NCBI RefSeq assembly: GCF_965215655.1
Contig: NZ_OZ244111.1
Location: 3,162,001 to 3,226,000, forward strand
DNA from: Nioella sp965215655
GTDB taxonomy: Bacteria; Pseudomonadota; Alphaproteobacteria; Rhodobacterales; Rhodobacteraceae
DNA: 64,000 nt
Reading direction: 5' to 3'
The notes beneath the pieces were generated by a model. It worked only from the letters and a program-made list of their open reading frames with translations. It was not told the DNA's origin and did not search any database. This document shows, piece after piece, positions 42,569 through 51,708 of the stretch; positions within the stretch are counted from its first letter, which is position 1, and each line of letters starts with the position of its first letter. The position numbers and the translations under genes are program-made.

Positions 42569-44353
42569 ATGGATCAGACGACACTTAACTTCATCTTCGT
42601 GGGCGCGTCCTTCGCGCTCTATTTCGGCATCGCCATCTGGGCCCGTGCCGGTTCGACCTCGGAATTCTACGCTGCTGGCCGTGGCGTGAACCCGGTTGTC
42701 AACGGTATGGCAACAGCGGCTGACTGGATGTCGGCGGCCTCGTTCATCTCGATGGCAGGTCTCATCGCCTTCACCGGCTACAACAACTCGCTCTTCCTGA
42801 TGGGCTGGACCGGCGGCTACGTGCTGATGGCCATGCTTCTGGCGCCTTACCTGCGCAAGTTCGGCAAGTACACCGTGCCGGAATTCGTGGGCGACCGCTA
42901 TTACAGCCAGACCGCACGCGTTGTGGCCGTGGTCTGTCTCATCGTGATCTCGACCACCTACGTGATCGGTCAGATGGCGGGTGCAGGCGTTGCCTTCTCG
43001 CGCTTCCTGGAAGTGGAAAGCGACACCGGCCTGATCATCGCGGCCTGTGTGGTTGCCGTCTACGCCGTTCTCGGCGGTATGAAGGGCATCACCTACACGC
43101 AGGTGGCTCAGTACTGTGTGCTGATCATCGCCTACACCATCCCGGCGATCTTCATCTCGCTGCAGCTGACCGGCAACCCGATCCCGGGTCTGGGCCTGTT
43201 CTCCAGCATGAACGAAGGTCTGCCCGGTGGCGTCGAAGCCGGCGTTCCGCTGCTGACCACCCTGGACGGCCTGCTGACCGACCTGGGCTTCAACGAGTAC
43301 ACCGCCACCACCAACCCCTGGCTGATGGCTCTGTACACCCTGTCGCTGATGATCGGTACCGCGGGTCTGCCCCACGTGATCATCCGCTTCTTCACCGTGC
43401 CCCGCGTTGCTGACGCTCGCTGGTCCGCCGGTTGGGCGCTGGTCTTCATCGCGCTGCTGTACCTGACGGCCCCGGCCGTTGGCGCAATGGCCCGCCTGAA
43501 CATCATCACCACCATGTGGCCGAACGGTGTTGAAGGTGAAGCCGTGGCAGTCGAAGACCTGCCCGATTGGTTCCGCACCTGGGAAGTCACCGGTCTGCTC
43601 GGTGTTGAAGACCTGAACGGCGACGGCATGATCCAGTACTACAACGCTGGTTCCGAAGCCGGTGCCGCCCTGGCCGAAGCACAAGGTCTGCAGGGCAACG
43701 AGCTTGTCACCTTCAACCGTGACATCCTCGTTCTGGCCAACCCAGAGATTGCACAGCTTCCGGGCTGGGTGATCGGTCTTATCGCTGCCGGTGGTCTCGC
43801 GGCCGCCCTGTCCACCGCGGCAGGTCTGCTTCTGGCCATCTCCTCAGCGATCTCGCACGACCTGATCAAATCGACGATCAACCCCAACATCTCGGAAAAA
43901 GGCGAGCTCATGGCCGCCCGTGTCTCGATGCTGGTGGCAATCGTCGTGGCAACCTACCTGGGTCTGAACCCGCCGGGCTTCGCAGCTCAGGTTGTGGCGC
44001 TGGCCTTCGGTCTGGCAGCAGCCTCGCTGTTCCCGACCCTGATGATGGGCATCTTCTCGAAGCGCATCAACTCCAAGGGCGCGGTTGCGGGTATGCTGGC
44101 CGGTCTGATCTCGACCTGTCTGTACCTGTTCCTGTACCTGGGCTGGTTCTTCATCCCCGGTACCGCGATGCTGGACAGCAGCCAGTACCTGTTCGGCATC
44201 CCGCCGACCCACTTCGGCCCGATCGGCGCAGTGTTCAACTTCGTCGTTGCCTATCTGGTGTCCAACGCCACCGAAGAGGTGCCGCAGGAAATCCAGGAGC
44301 TGGTGGAATCGGTTCGTATTCCGCGTGGCGCCGGCGCAGCCGTCGATCACTAA
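42569..44353 (+). CDS. Sodium:solute symporter, acetate/ActP-like (VC_2705 subfamily)
   Basis: A 594-residue SSS-family transporter with 13-15 membrane helices. FYAAGRGVNPVVNGMATAADWMSAASFISMAGL and the central GLAAALSTAAGLLLAISSAISHDLIK are the SSS signatures; a longer extramembrane loop lies around residues 305-385. Its place behind acs and DUF4212 suggests acetate or a short-chain carboxylate as substrate, with Na+ as coupling ion (inference). Codon use here favours strongly expressed-gene codons (many CTG, GGT, GTT). Confidence 0.93.
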   Translation: MDQTTLNFIFVGASFALYFGIAIWARAGSTSEFYAAGRGVNPVVNGMATAADWMSAASFISMAGLIAFTGYNNSLFLMGWTGGYVLMAMLLAPYLRKFGKYTVPEFVGDRYYSQTARVVAVVCLIVISTTYVIGQMAGAGVAFSRFLEVESDTGLIIAACVVAVYAVLGGMKGITYTQVAQYCVLIIAYTIPAIFISLQLTGNPIPGLGLFSSMNEGLPGGVEAGVPLLTTLDGLLTDLGFNEYTATTNPWLMALYTLSLMIGTAGLPHVIIRFFTVPRVADARWSAGWALVFIALLYLTAPAVGAMARLNIITTMWPNGVEGEAVAVEDLPDWFRTWEVTGLLGVEDLNGDGMIQYYNAGSEAGAALAEAQGLQGNELVTFNRDILVLANPEIAQLPGWVIGLIAAGGLAAALSTAAGLLLAISSAISHDLIKSTINPNISEKGELMAARVSMLVAIVVATYLGLNPPGFAAQVVALAFGLAAASLFPTLMMGIFSKRINSKGAVAGMLAGLISTCLYLFLYLGWFFIPGTAMLDSSQYLFGIPPTHFGPIGAVFNFVVAYLVSNATEEVPQEIQELVESVRIPRGAGAAVDH

Positions 44354-44370
44354 GGGATCGCCCAATCCCG

Positions 44371-44392
44371 GGGCCTGCGACACCGCAGGCCC
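44371..44392 (+). other. GC hairpin after the symporter gene
   Basis: GGGCCTGCG-ACAC-CGCAGGCCC, a 9-bp perfect stem 18 nt after the symporter stop. There is no T-run, so it is probably an attenuator or mRNA-stabilising structure within the operon rather than a complete terminator. Confidence 0.65.
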
Positions 44393-44458
44393 TGTTCAAG
44401 ACACCGGCGCATCCCGACAGTCCGGGGTGCGCCATTTCTTTCCGGGGGAACCCGTTCC

Positions 44459-46273
44459 ATGCCTCAGACGATCCGAGAATTCCTCGCCCATACCCACCCC
44501 TATGACAGCCTGCCCGCCGAGGCGCTGGACAGTCTTGCTGGCACGGTGGAGGCGCGTTCGATCAAGGCCGACGCCCAGATCTACAGCCATGGCGAGCCGC
44601 TTGAGGCTCTTTACCTGATCATTCGTGGCCGTGTGGACATCACCGATGAAACCGGTGCCGTCCTGTCCATCCTCGGCCCCCGCAACACCTTCGGCGAACG
44701 CGGCCTGATGCGCGACGGTCTGGCCGTCACCTCGGCCCGCGCGGAAGAGGATACCGACCTCATCGCCATCCCCGCCGCCGTTTTCAAGGCGCTGGTGGCA
44801 GACCATCCCGGAGTCGCCAAGTTCTTCGACCGCACCCGCCCCGCCCGCACCAAGCGGCAAGACCTCGCCACCATGTCGCTGGCCGACATGATGACCCGCG
44901 ACCCGAGGCAGGTTGCCCCTGACACCCCCATTCTGGCCGCCGCGCAGGACATGCGCGATCATGGCGTATCATCGCTGATGATCACCGAAGGCGAGGCGCT
45001 GAAAGGCATCGTCACAACCCGAGACCTGACCAACAAGGCTCTGGCTGAAGGCCTGCCGCATGACACGCCCGTCAGTCAGGTCATGACCGCCGATCCCATT
45101 GCTCTGCCGCCCTCCGCGCTTGTCTCGGACGTGCTGCACGCGATGGTCGAACGGCGCATCACCCATATGCCCGTTGTCGAGGGCGGCAAGCTCGTTGGCA
45201 TCCTGACCCAGACCGATCTGACCCGCTTTCAGGCCACATCTTCGGCTGCACTGATCCGCGAGATTGCCGATGCCCAAAGCTGCGCCGAGCTGGCACGGAT
45301 TGTTGGCCGCATCCCGCAACTGCTGGTGCAGCTCGTCGGCGCCCATAACGCCCACCAAGTTGTCACAAGGCTAATCACCGATGTGGGCGATGCCACCACC
45401 CGCCGCCTGCTGGCCATGGCCGAGGACAAGCTGGGACCGCCACCGGTGCCGTATCTATGGCTCGCCTGTGGGTCGCAGGGGCGGCAAGAACAGACCGGCG
45501 TTTCGGATCAGGACAACTGCCTGATAATAGACGACGCGATGCAGCCCGAGCATGACACCTATTTCAAGGCACTGGCAAAGTTCGTCTCGGACGGGCTCGA
45601 TGCCTGCGGGTATTTCTACTGCCCCGGCGACATGATGGCGACCGCTGACCGCTGGCGGCAACCGCTCAGCGTCTGGCGAGGCTATTTCCGCAAATGGATC
45701 GCAAAACCCGACCCCGAGGCGCAGATGCTGGCCAGCGTCATGTTCGACCTGCGCCCGATTGGCGGCGACGAGAGTCTCTTTGCCGACTTGCAGGCCAATA
45801 CACTGAGAAGCGCGGCCGAGAACTCCATCTTCGTCAGCCACATGATCGCCAACTCTCTCAAGCACACGCCGCCGCTCGGCCTCTTCCGGGGCTTTGCGAC
45901 CGTGCGCTCGGGTGAACACAAGAACACCATCGACCTCAAGCATAACGGCGTGGTGCCCATCGTGGACCTTGGCCGCATCTATGCGCTGCAGGGGCAACTG
46001 CCCGTCGCCAATACCCGCGCCCGGCTGGAAGCGGCCATTGAGGCTGGCAAGGTGTCCACCACCGGCGGGCGCGACCTGCTTGATGCCTATGACATGATCG
46101 CCGAAATCCGGCTGGAACATCAGGCCGCGCAGATCCGCCGTGGCGAAAAGCCCGACAACTTCATGCCGCCCACGGACCTGTCCGATTTCGAGCGCAGCCA
46201 CCTGCGCGACGCCTTCGTCGTGGTCAAAACCATGCAATCCGCCGCCGGCCAGGGCCGTGGCATTCTGAGCTGA
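44459..46273 (+). CDS. cNMP-binding/CBS/DUF294 nucleotidyltransferase-like protein
   Basis: A 604-residue signalling-type protein. Domains: cyclic-nucleotide-binding fold (1-130, LYLIIRGRVDITDETGAVLSILGPRNTFGERGLM), two CBS domains (about 141-265, MMTRDPRQVAPDTPI and VMTADPIALPPSALV), a DUF294 nucleotidyltransferase (about 300-430, CGSQGRQEQTGVSDQDNCLI with the catalytic Asp pair) and a DUF294 C-terminal helical domain. The NTase resembles GlnD/protein-PII uridylyltransferases. In many proteobacteria it sits beside acs/symporter genes. It may modify a partner in response to cNMP and adenylate levels. Confidence 0.9.
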   Translation: MPQTIREFLAHTHPYDSLPAEALDSLAGTVEARSIKADAQIYSHGEPLEALYLIIRGRVDITDETGAVLSILGPRNTFGERGLMRDGLAVTSARAEEDTDLIAIPAAVFKALVADHPGVAKFFDRTRPARTKRQDLATMSLADMMTRDPRQVAPDTPILAAAQDMRDHGVSSLMITEGEALKGIVTTRDLTNKALAEGLPHDTPVSQVMTADPIALPPSALVSDVLHAMVERRITHMPVVEGGKLVGILTQTDLTRFQATSSAALIREIADAQSCAELARIVGRIPQLLVQLVGAHNAHQVVTRLITDVGDATTRRLLAMAEDKLGPPPVPYLWLACGSQGRQEQTGVSDQDNCLIIDDAMQPEHDTYFKALAKFVSDGLDACGYFYCPGDMMATADRWRQPLSVWRGYFRKWIAKPDPEAQMLASVMFDLRPIGGDESLFADLQANTLRSAAENSIFVSHMIANSLKHTPPLGLFRGFATVRSGEHKNTIDLKHNGVVPIVDLGRIYALQGQLPVANTRARLEAAIEAGKVSTTGGRDLLDAYDMIAEIRLEHQAAQIRRGEKPDNFMPPTDLSDFERSHLRDAFVVVKTMQSAAGQGRGILS

Positions 46274-46289
46274 GGAGCACCCCCCGCCC

Positions 46290-46820
46290 ATGTTCTGGAC
46301 CCTTTTGACCGCCTTTGTCGCCGGTTTCGCCGGTGCCGGCACCGGTTTCGCCCTGCGCCATCTAAGCGGCAAGCGCCTGCCCAAGGGCATCATCCCGGTG
46401 GCCGCCGGTATCGCCATGATCGCCGCGACTGTGGGGCTGGAATATGGCTGGGCCCGCAACGTGCTGGACACGCTGCCAGAGGACACGCAGGTCATTTCCG
46501 AACGCACCCAACAGGCCTGGTATCAGCCCTGGACCTATCTCAGCCCCTGGGTGCGGGGCTTCATCGCCCATTCACCCTCTGAAACGGTCGAAACCGCGAC
46601 CGGCTCCGGCGTTTTGGCGGTGCAGATCCGCATCCATGAACGCTGGCAGCCAGAAGTCATTCGCCCGATCCTTGTCGACTGCGGCAACAGCCGCCGGGCC
46701 GACGTCAATGCCGAGACCCAGTTCACAGATGACGGCCAGCCCACCAATGCCACCTGGCTGGAGCTCGAGGCCTCCGACCCGATCCTGCAATCCGTCTGCG
46801 GCGGGGGGGCTGCGGACTAA
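46290..46820 (+). CDS. Membrane-anchored hypothetical protein of the acetate locus
   Basis: A 176-residue protein with two N-terminal membrane helices (TLLTAFVAGFAGAGTGFAL and GIIPVAAGIAMIAATVGLEYGW) and a periplasmic or cytoplasmic beta-rich tail with two Cys (LVDCGNSRRAD, LQSVCGG). Not recognised. It lies 16 nt after the DUF294 gene and 78 nt before the PAS-exonuclease gene on the same strand, suggesting cotranscription. Confidence 0.72.
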   Translation: MFWTLLTAFVAGFAGAGTGFALRHLSGKRLPKGIIPVAAGIAMIAATVGLEYGWARNVLDTLPEDTQVISERTQQAWYQPWTYLSPWVRGFIAHSPSETVETATGSGVLAVQIRIHERWQPEVIRPILVDCGNSRRADVNAETQFTDDGQPTNATWLELEASDPILQSVCGGGAAD

Positions 46821-46898
46821 CCCGATACGGCAAGGGGCGACGCGCGACCGCCCTGATCCGCAACGCACCAAAGGGGGCAAGGAGGAGGCCCCAACCAC

Positions 46899-48902
46899 AT
46901 GTTCACCCAGCTTTCCCTGCGTCTGCGCATCTTCCTGTTCTTCGCGTTCCTCGCCGTCGCGACCTCGGCCCTCGCCATCGCGGGGCTGACGCTTGGCTAT
47001 ATCCGCTTGGGCGAGGACCACGCCCTCTCTGCCTTCGTCATCGCCGGTCTCATTGGCGTCGTCGCCATCTTCGGGCTGACCACCTGGGTCTGGGTCCTGT
47101 TCGATGAAAACGTCGCCCGCCCGGTGGAACGGCTGGCCGCAGATATGCGCGCCCGTGCCCATGCGGATGTGGAGCAGGAGATCGACCACGCCCCCGCCCG
47201 CTATCTGGGCGATCTGGGCACCGCCGCCGCCGCCGTGACGGCCAACCTCACCGAAACACGCAACGCGATGGCCATGGCCGTGGGCCGCGAAACCGCACGC
47301 CTGTCGCTCGAAAAATCCCGGCTGGAAACCCTGCTGGCAGAGGTTCCCGATGGCGTTCTCTTCTGCACGCCCGATCATTCGGTGGTGCTCTACAATGCCC
47401 GAGCGGTGGAGATCCTGGGCCATACGGAGGCGCTCGGCCTCAACCGTCCCGTCCGCCACCTGCTGATGCCCGGACCGATCCTGCAAGCCTATACCCGGCT
47501 GCTGGAGGCTGGCGAAACCGAGGGCGCCGACATCCTCTGTGCCACCCGCCGCGGGGCGCGTCTGCTGGAGGCGCGCATCCGTCTGCTCTATCTGGAAGGG
47601 CAGGAAACCAGCGGACCGGGCTATGTGCTGTCGCTGCGCGACGTGTCGAAAGACCTCAAGGTTCACGCCGAACGCGCCACGCTGCTCGACCGGCTGATTG
47701 ACGCGACCGATGACGTGCTCCCCGCCCTGCCGGATCCGCAGAAATCCGCCCTCAGTGAAACGCTCTCCGACATCGCCGCCCGCAAGGCCGCGACCGACAC
47801 CCAGTGGTGGCCGATGGAGGCGCTGCCGCTCACCGATCTGGGCACCGCCCTGCGCGCCCGTCTGGCCCGCAAGGACGTGGCGCTTACCCTCGATCTGCCC
47901 GCCCGCCGCATTCGCTGCGACGGCTATGCGGTTACCAGGATGCTGGAACGTCTGGCGCTTGGATGGTCCGGCCAGGGGGCCACCGCCTTTACCCTGCGCC
48001 TCGCGCAACTGGGCGACAGTGCCCTGACCCTCAGTCTCGAAAGCAACGCTTCCGCGCCAGACCGCGCGGATCTGACCGACTGGCTCTCCGCCCCGCTCTC
48101 GCCCGGCTTCGCATCCTTCTCGGGTGGTGACGTGCAAACCACCCACGGCACCCGTGTGACATTGGGCGACGGCGCAGAGGGTCGTGCCGCGCTACAGTTT
48201 TCCCTACCGCTCGCGGCGCCCAAAGCCACGCTTCCCGCCCGCGCCATCCAGTATGATTTCGACCTGCTGCATGCCGATCTGCCGAAAGAGCTGTCTCAGG
48301 CCCCGCTCAGCAAGCTCAACTTCGTGATCTTCGACACCGAAACCACCGGCCTCAACCCGCAGGTGGACGAAATCTGCCAGATCGCCGCCGTGCGTGTCGT
48401 GAATGGCCGGGTCCGGCCCGACGAACGCTTCGACATGCTGGTCGATCCCGGCCGCAAGATCCCCGCGGCCTCCACCGCCGTCCACCACATCACCAACGAG
48501 ATGGTTCAGGGCGCGCCCGGGGTGGCAGAGGCACTGACCCGCTTCCACCGCTTTGCCGACAACAACGTTCTGGTCGCCCATAACGCGCCCTTCGACATGG
48601 CCTTCCTGCAACGCCGCGAAGCCGAGATCGGGTTGCGATTCGATCAGCCCATTCTGGATACGGTGCTGTTTTCCGCCATCCTCTTCGGCCAGTCCGCCGA
48701 ACACACGCTCGATGCGCTCTGCACACGGCTCGCCATCACCATCCCCGAGGACGACCGCCACACCGCCATTGGCGACGCCATCGGTACGGCGGCGGCCTTC
48801 GCGAAAATGATTCCGATGATGGAAGCGGCAGAGCTGCCCACATTGGGGGCAACCATCGCCGCCTTTGACCGCCATGCGCGGCTCATTGGCCATCTGAATT
48901 GA
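46899..48902 (+). CDS. Membrane PAS protein fused to a DnaQ-like 3'-5' exonuclease
   Basis: A 667-residue fusion. Two N-terminal membrane helices (IFLFFAFLAVATSALAIAGL, AFVIAGLIGVVAIFGLTTWV), a HAMP-like linker (RPVERLAADMRARAHADVEQEI), a coiled coil, a PAS domain (about 150-260), then a DHp/ATPase-like region without visible H-box or N/G boxes, and a C-terminal DEDDh exonuclease. Catalytic residues are D479 and E481 (FDTETTG), D566 (NAPFD), H621 and D626 (HTAIGD), all present. It looks like a sensor kinase whose output is now an intact nuclease. Last gene of the acetate locus. Confidence 0.9.
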   Translation: MFTQLSLRLRIFLFFAFLAVATSALAIAGLTLGYIRLGEDHALSAFVIAGLIGVVAIFGLTTWVWVLFDENVARPVERLAADMRARAHADVEQEIDHAPARYLGDLGTAAAAVTANLTETRNAMAMAVGRETARLSLEKSRLETLLAEVPDGVLFCTPDHSVVLYNARAVEILGHTEALGLNRPVRHLLMPGPILQAYTRLLEAGETEGADILCATRRGARLLEARIRLLYLEGQETSGPGYVLSLRDVSKDLKVHAERATLLDRLIDATDDVLPALPDPQKSALSETLSDIAARKAATDTQWWPMEALPLTDLGTALRARLARKDVALTLDLPARRIRCDGYAVTRMLERLALGWSGQGATAFTLRLAQLGDSALTLSLESNASAPDRADLTDWLSAPLSPGFASFSGGDVQTTHGTRVTLGDGAEGRAALQFSLPLAAPKATLPARAIQYDFDLLHADLPKELSQAPLSKLNFVIFDTETTGLNPQVDEICQIAAVRVVNGRVRPDERFDMLVDPGRKIPAASTAVHHITNEMVQGAPGVAEALTRFHRFADNNVLVAHNAPFDMAFLQRREAEIGLRFDQPILDTVLFSAILFGQSAEHTLDALCTRLAITIPEDDRHTAIGDAIGTAAAFAKMIPMMEAAELPTLGATIAAFDRHARLIGHLN

Positions 48903-48949
48903 CCACAGACCGAGGGCCAGATCCTCTACAAGAAAGACCGGAGACGACC

Positions 48950-49639
48950 ATGGCCCGCGTACCCCTCTACAAACAAGCCGAAACCGAACTTCTGCGCCGG
49001 ATCACATCCGGTGAATGGCCCGCCGGCATGCGCCTTGGGAATGAGTTTGAACTGGCGGAGGAGTTCGGCGTCAGTCAGGGCACCATGCGCCGCGCGCTGA
49101 TGTCGGTCGAGGCCATGGGCCATCTCAGTCGCAAACCGGGGCGCGGCACCGTGGTGTCAGACCCCGAACCGGCAAAGCCTTCTGCCCCGCCAGACCTGCG
49201 CCGCCTGTTCCTGCCTGATGCGACCCCCCTGCCGCTTGAGCCGTTTCGCGCCCGGCTGGACCTGCGTGACCCGGTTGACGCGGAGCGGGAATTCTTCGCG
49301 GGCCGGGTACATGCGCTTGGTCGAACGCTGAAATCCGGTGGTGAGCGGATCGCATTGGAAGTGATCCTGATTGATGCCGGGCTGGTGCCCACGATGGACG
49401 AGGATCAGCCGGTGGAGTTCCTGCCCCTCCTCCACGCGCTCAATCTCCCTACGGCAACACTGGAGGACCGGCTACATGCCGAGGTCACCAGCATGGGCGA
49501 CTCCGTCGCGCTGGCCTGCGACCGTCATACCGGGCTTCTTTGCCTGACCCGCATTGCAAGGGACAGTGCCGCCAAAGTGCTCGCCGTGCAGTTCCTGCGC
49601 ATCATGGAACCGGCCAGCTACAGGACGCTGCCTTCCTGA
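48950..49639 (+). CDS. GntR/HutC family transcriptional regulator
   Basis: A 229-residue regulator. The N-terminal wHTH (LYKQAETELLRRITSGEWPAGMRLGNEFELAEEFGVSQGTMRRALMSVEAMGHLSRKPGRGT) is GntR, followed by a UTRA-like effector domain (residues about 85-229). GGAGACG precedes the ATG. It starts 47 nt after the exonuclease gene; whether it controls that locus or is only adjacent is open. Confidence 0.9.
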   Translation: MARVPLYKQAETELLRRITSGEWPAGMRLGNEFELAEEFGVSQGTMRRALMSVEAMGHLSRKPGRGTVVSDPEPAKPSAPPDLRRLFLPDATPLPLEPFRARLDLRDPVDAEREFFAGRVHALGRTLKSGGERIALEVILIDAGLVPTMDEDQPVEFLPLLHALNLPTATLEDRLHAEVTSMGDSVALACDRHTGLLCLTRIARDSAAKVLAVQFLRIMEPASYRTLPS

Positions 49640-49693
49640 AGCTGCTCGCGCGGCCCATTCAAACGCCTGCCTGCGCCGGGATGATCAAGACCT

Positions 49694-50296
49694 TCAGCGC
49701 CCCGAGACGCGGTCCTTCAGCTTGGCCCACCGAACCAGAACCCAGTCGACCGTTGGGTCGATCACGCGGTCCTCGAACCGTTCCCAGAGTCGCCAGAGGA
49801 AGAACAGGAACGCGGCCAGCAGAACGAGGATCACGATATTGAGCCACGGGAAGACGCTGGCGTCGGGACCGTCCACCGCGCGGATCGCGACCGCATTGGG
49901 ATAGATCGACAGCGCCGGCATACGCCAGCCGTAATGGGTGACCATCACCCATTGCGGGTTGGCCGAGGTGCTGGTCAGATCCGCGGCCTCCGCGTGAAGG
50001 TTGGAACTGTCGAGCTTGAAATAGGGTGGCCAGCCGAAGCCGGTGTCCTCGTTGCGATAGACGCTGACATCGCCATCGGGCTGGGTCGTGTTGATCAGGC
50101 GCAGATCGCGGTTGGTGCCGTCGGTGTTTCCGGTATCCGAGCGCGCATAGAACATCCGGTTCCAGCCTGACAGGTCCGCCCGGATGATCTCTGTCCCCGT
50201 GATCCGCACGATATCGCGGCCCGGTAGCGTATAGTGAAGGAACCCGCCAATGAAGAGCGCGATCAGCAGCAGGACAATCCAGCGAACCCATCTCAT
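49694..50296 (-). CDS. DUF1523 family membrane protein
   Basis: A 200-residue protein: N-terminal helix (WVRWIVLLLIALFIGGFLHY), a periplasmic domain with GRDIVRITGTEIIR and the WVMVTHYGWRMPALSIYPNAV segment typical of DUF1523, then a C-terminal helix (IVILVLLAAFLFFLW). The ATG is preferred over an upstream TTG because GGAAGGA sits about 10 nt before it. Function unknown; divergent from the M20 gene. Confidence 0.87.
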   Translation of the reverse strand: MRWVRWIVLLLIALFIGGFLHYTLPGRDIVRITGTEIIRADLSGWNRMFYARSDTGNTDGTNRDLRLINTTQPDGDVSVYRNEDTGFGWPPYFKLDSSNLHAEAADLTSTSANPQWVMVTHYGWRMPALSIYPNAVAIRAVDGPDASVFPWLNIVILVLLAAFLFFLWRLWERFEDRVIDPTVDWVLVRWAKLKDRVSGR

Positions 50297-50407
50297 ATCG
50301 GTCAAATCCTTCCCGTCGAATGGCCTTTCCCTATCCTGTCAGATGGGGAGCGCCAAGCCAAATGCGAGGGCTTGCGGCATGATGGCCTTGGGCGCAAAGT
50401 GCAGCCC

Positions 50408-51697
50408 ATGAGAGATGATCCAAGCCTTGACCGCCTGTTTTCCGAGATTGCCGCCCGCGAGGCGGAGCTGATTGCCCTGACGCAAGACCTTGTGCGGATC
50501 CCCACGCTGAACCCGCCGGGGCTGCACTACCACGATATCTGTGATTTCCTTGGCGACCGGCTGCGGCGCAAGGGGTTTCATGTCGACATGATCCGCGCCC
50601 GTGGGGCACCCGCCGACAGCGAGAAATATCAGCGCTGGAACATGGTGGCGCGCCATCAGGGGGCGGGGGGCACCGGTGAGTGTGTGCATTTCAACAGCCA
50701 TCATGACGTGGTCGAAGTGGGCCATGGCTGGACCACCGACCCGTTTGGCGGCGAGTTAAAGGACGGGCGCATCTACGGGCGCGGCACCTGCGACATGAAG
50801 GGGGGGCTGGCGGCCTCGGTGATTGCGGCGGAGGCCTTCATCGCGGCCTTCCCCGACTATTCCGGCGCCATCGAGATCAGCGCCACGGCTGACGAGGAAT
50901 CGGGCGGCTATGGCGGGGTGGCCTATCTGGCGGAACATGGCTGGTTTTCGCCCGAGAAGGTGCAGCATGTGATTATCCCCGAACCCCTGAACAAGGACCG
51001 CATCTGCCTTGGTCATCGCGGCGTCTGGTGGGCTGAAATCGAAACCAAGGGGCGCATCGCCCATGGCTCCATGCCCTTCCTCGGTGACAGCGCCATCCGC
51101 CATATGGGCGCGGTGCTGGAGGAGATGGAGCGCACGCTTTACCCATTGCTTGCAGGCAAGCGCACGGAAATGCCGGTGGTGCCGGAAGGGGCCAAGCAAT
51201 CCACGCTCAATGTGAACTCGATCCATGGGGGCGAGCCCGAGCAGGACGCGGATTACACCGGCCTGCCCGCGCCCTGCGTCGCCGACCGCTGCCGCATCGT
51301 GATCGACCGGCGCTTCCTGATCGAGGAAGATCTGACCGAGGTAAAGGCCGAGGTCGCCCGGATGCTGGAAGGGATCAAGGCCAGCCGCCCGAATTTCGAG
51401 TATGACATCCGCGATCTGTTCGAAGTGATCCCCTCGATGACGGACGAGGACGCTCCGGTGGTGAAAACCGTTCAGGCAGCGATCGAGAAAGTGCTGCACA
51501 AGCAGGCGGAATTCGTGGTGTCCCCCGGCACCTATGATCAGAAACACATCGACCGGATCGGCAAGCTGAAGAACTGCATCGCCTATGGGCCGGGTATTCT
51601 GGACCTTGCACACCAGCCCGATGAATGGGTGGGCGTGAAGGACATGATGGACAGCGCCAAGGTGATGGCCCTGACCTTGCGGGAACTGCTGACCTGA
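50408..51697 (+). CDS. M20 family metallohydrolase (ArgE/DapE type)
   Basis: A 429-residue di-zinc hydrolase. FNSHHDVVEVGHGW (first His/Asp), GRGTCDMKGGLAAS (bridging Asp), ISATADEESGGYGG (catalytic Glu pair) and GILDLAHQPDEWV (last His) are intact, and a dimerisation lid domain lies in the middle (GRIAHGSMPFLGDSAIRHM). It is longer than ArgE and probably a deacylase or deacetylase of an N-acyl amino acid. The ribosome binding site is weak. Followed by a DUF2267 gene. Confidence 0.88.
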   Translation: MRDDPSLDRLFSEIAAREAELIALTQDLVRIPTLNPPGLHYHDICDFLGDRLRRKGFHVDMIRARGAPADSEKYQRWNMVARHQGAGGTGECVHFNSHHDVVEVGHGWTTDPFGGELKDGRIYGRGTCDMKGGLAASVIAAEAFIAAFPDYSGAIEISATADEESGGYGGVAYLAEHGWFSPEKVQHVIIPEPLNKDRICLGHRGVWWAEIETKGRIAHGSMPFLGDSAIRHMGAVLEEMERTLYPLLAGKRTEMPVVPEGAKQSTLNVNSIHGGEPEQDADYTGLPAPCVADRCRIVIDRRFLIEEDLTEVKAEVARMLEGIKASRPNFEYDIRDLFEVIPSMTDEDAPVVKTVQAAIEKVLHKQAEFVVSPGTYDQKHIDRIGKLKNCIAYGPGILDLAHQPDEWVGVKDMMDSAKVMALTLRELLT

Positions 51698-51708
51698 GGG
51701 GGCGCCCC

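Noticed and set aside
46572..48146. 524-codon minus-strand frame opposite the PAS-exonuclease gene
   Set aside because: Antisense shadow; the plus-strand frame carries an intact DEDDh nuclease and spans the whole region.
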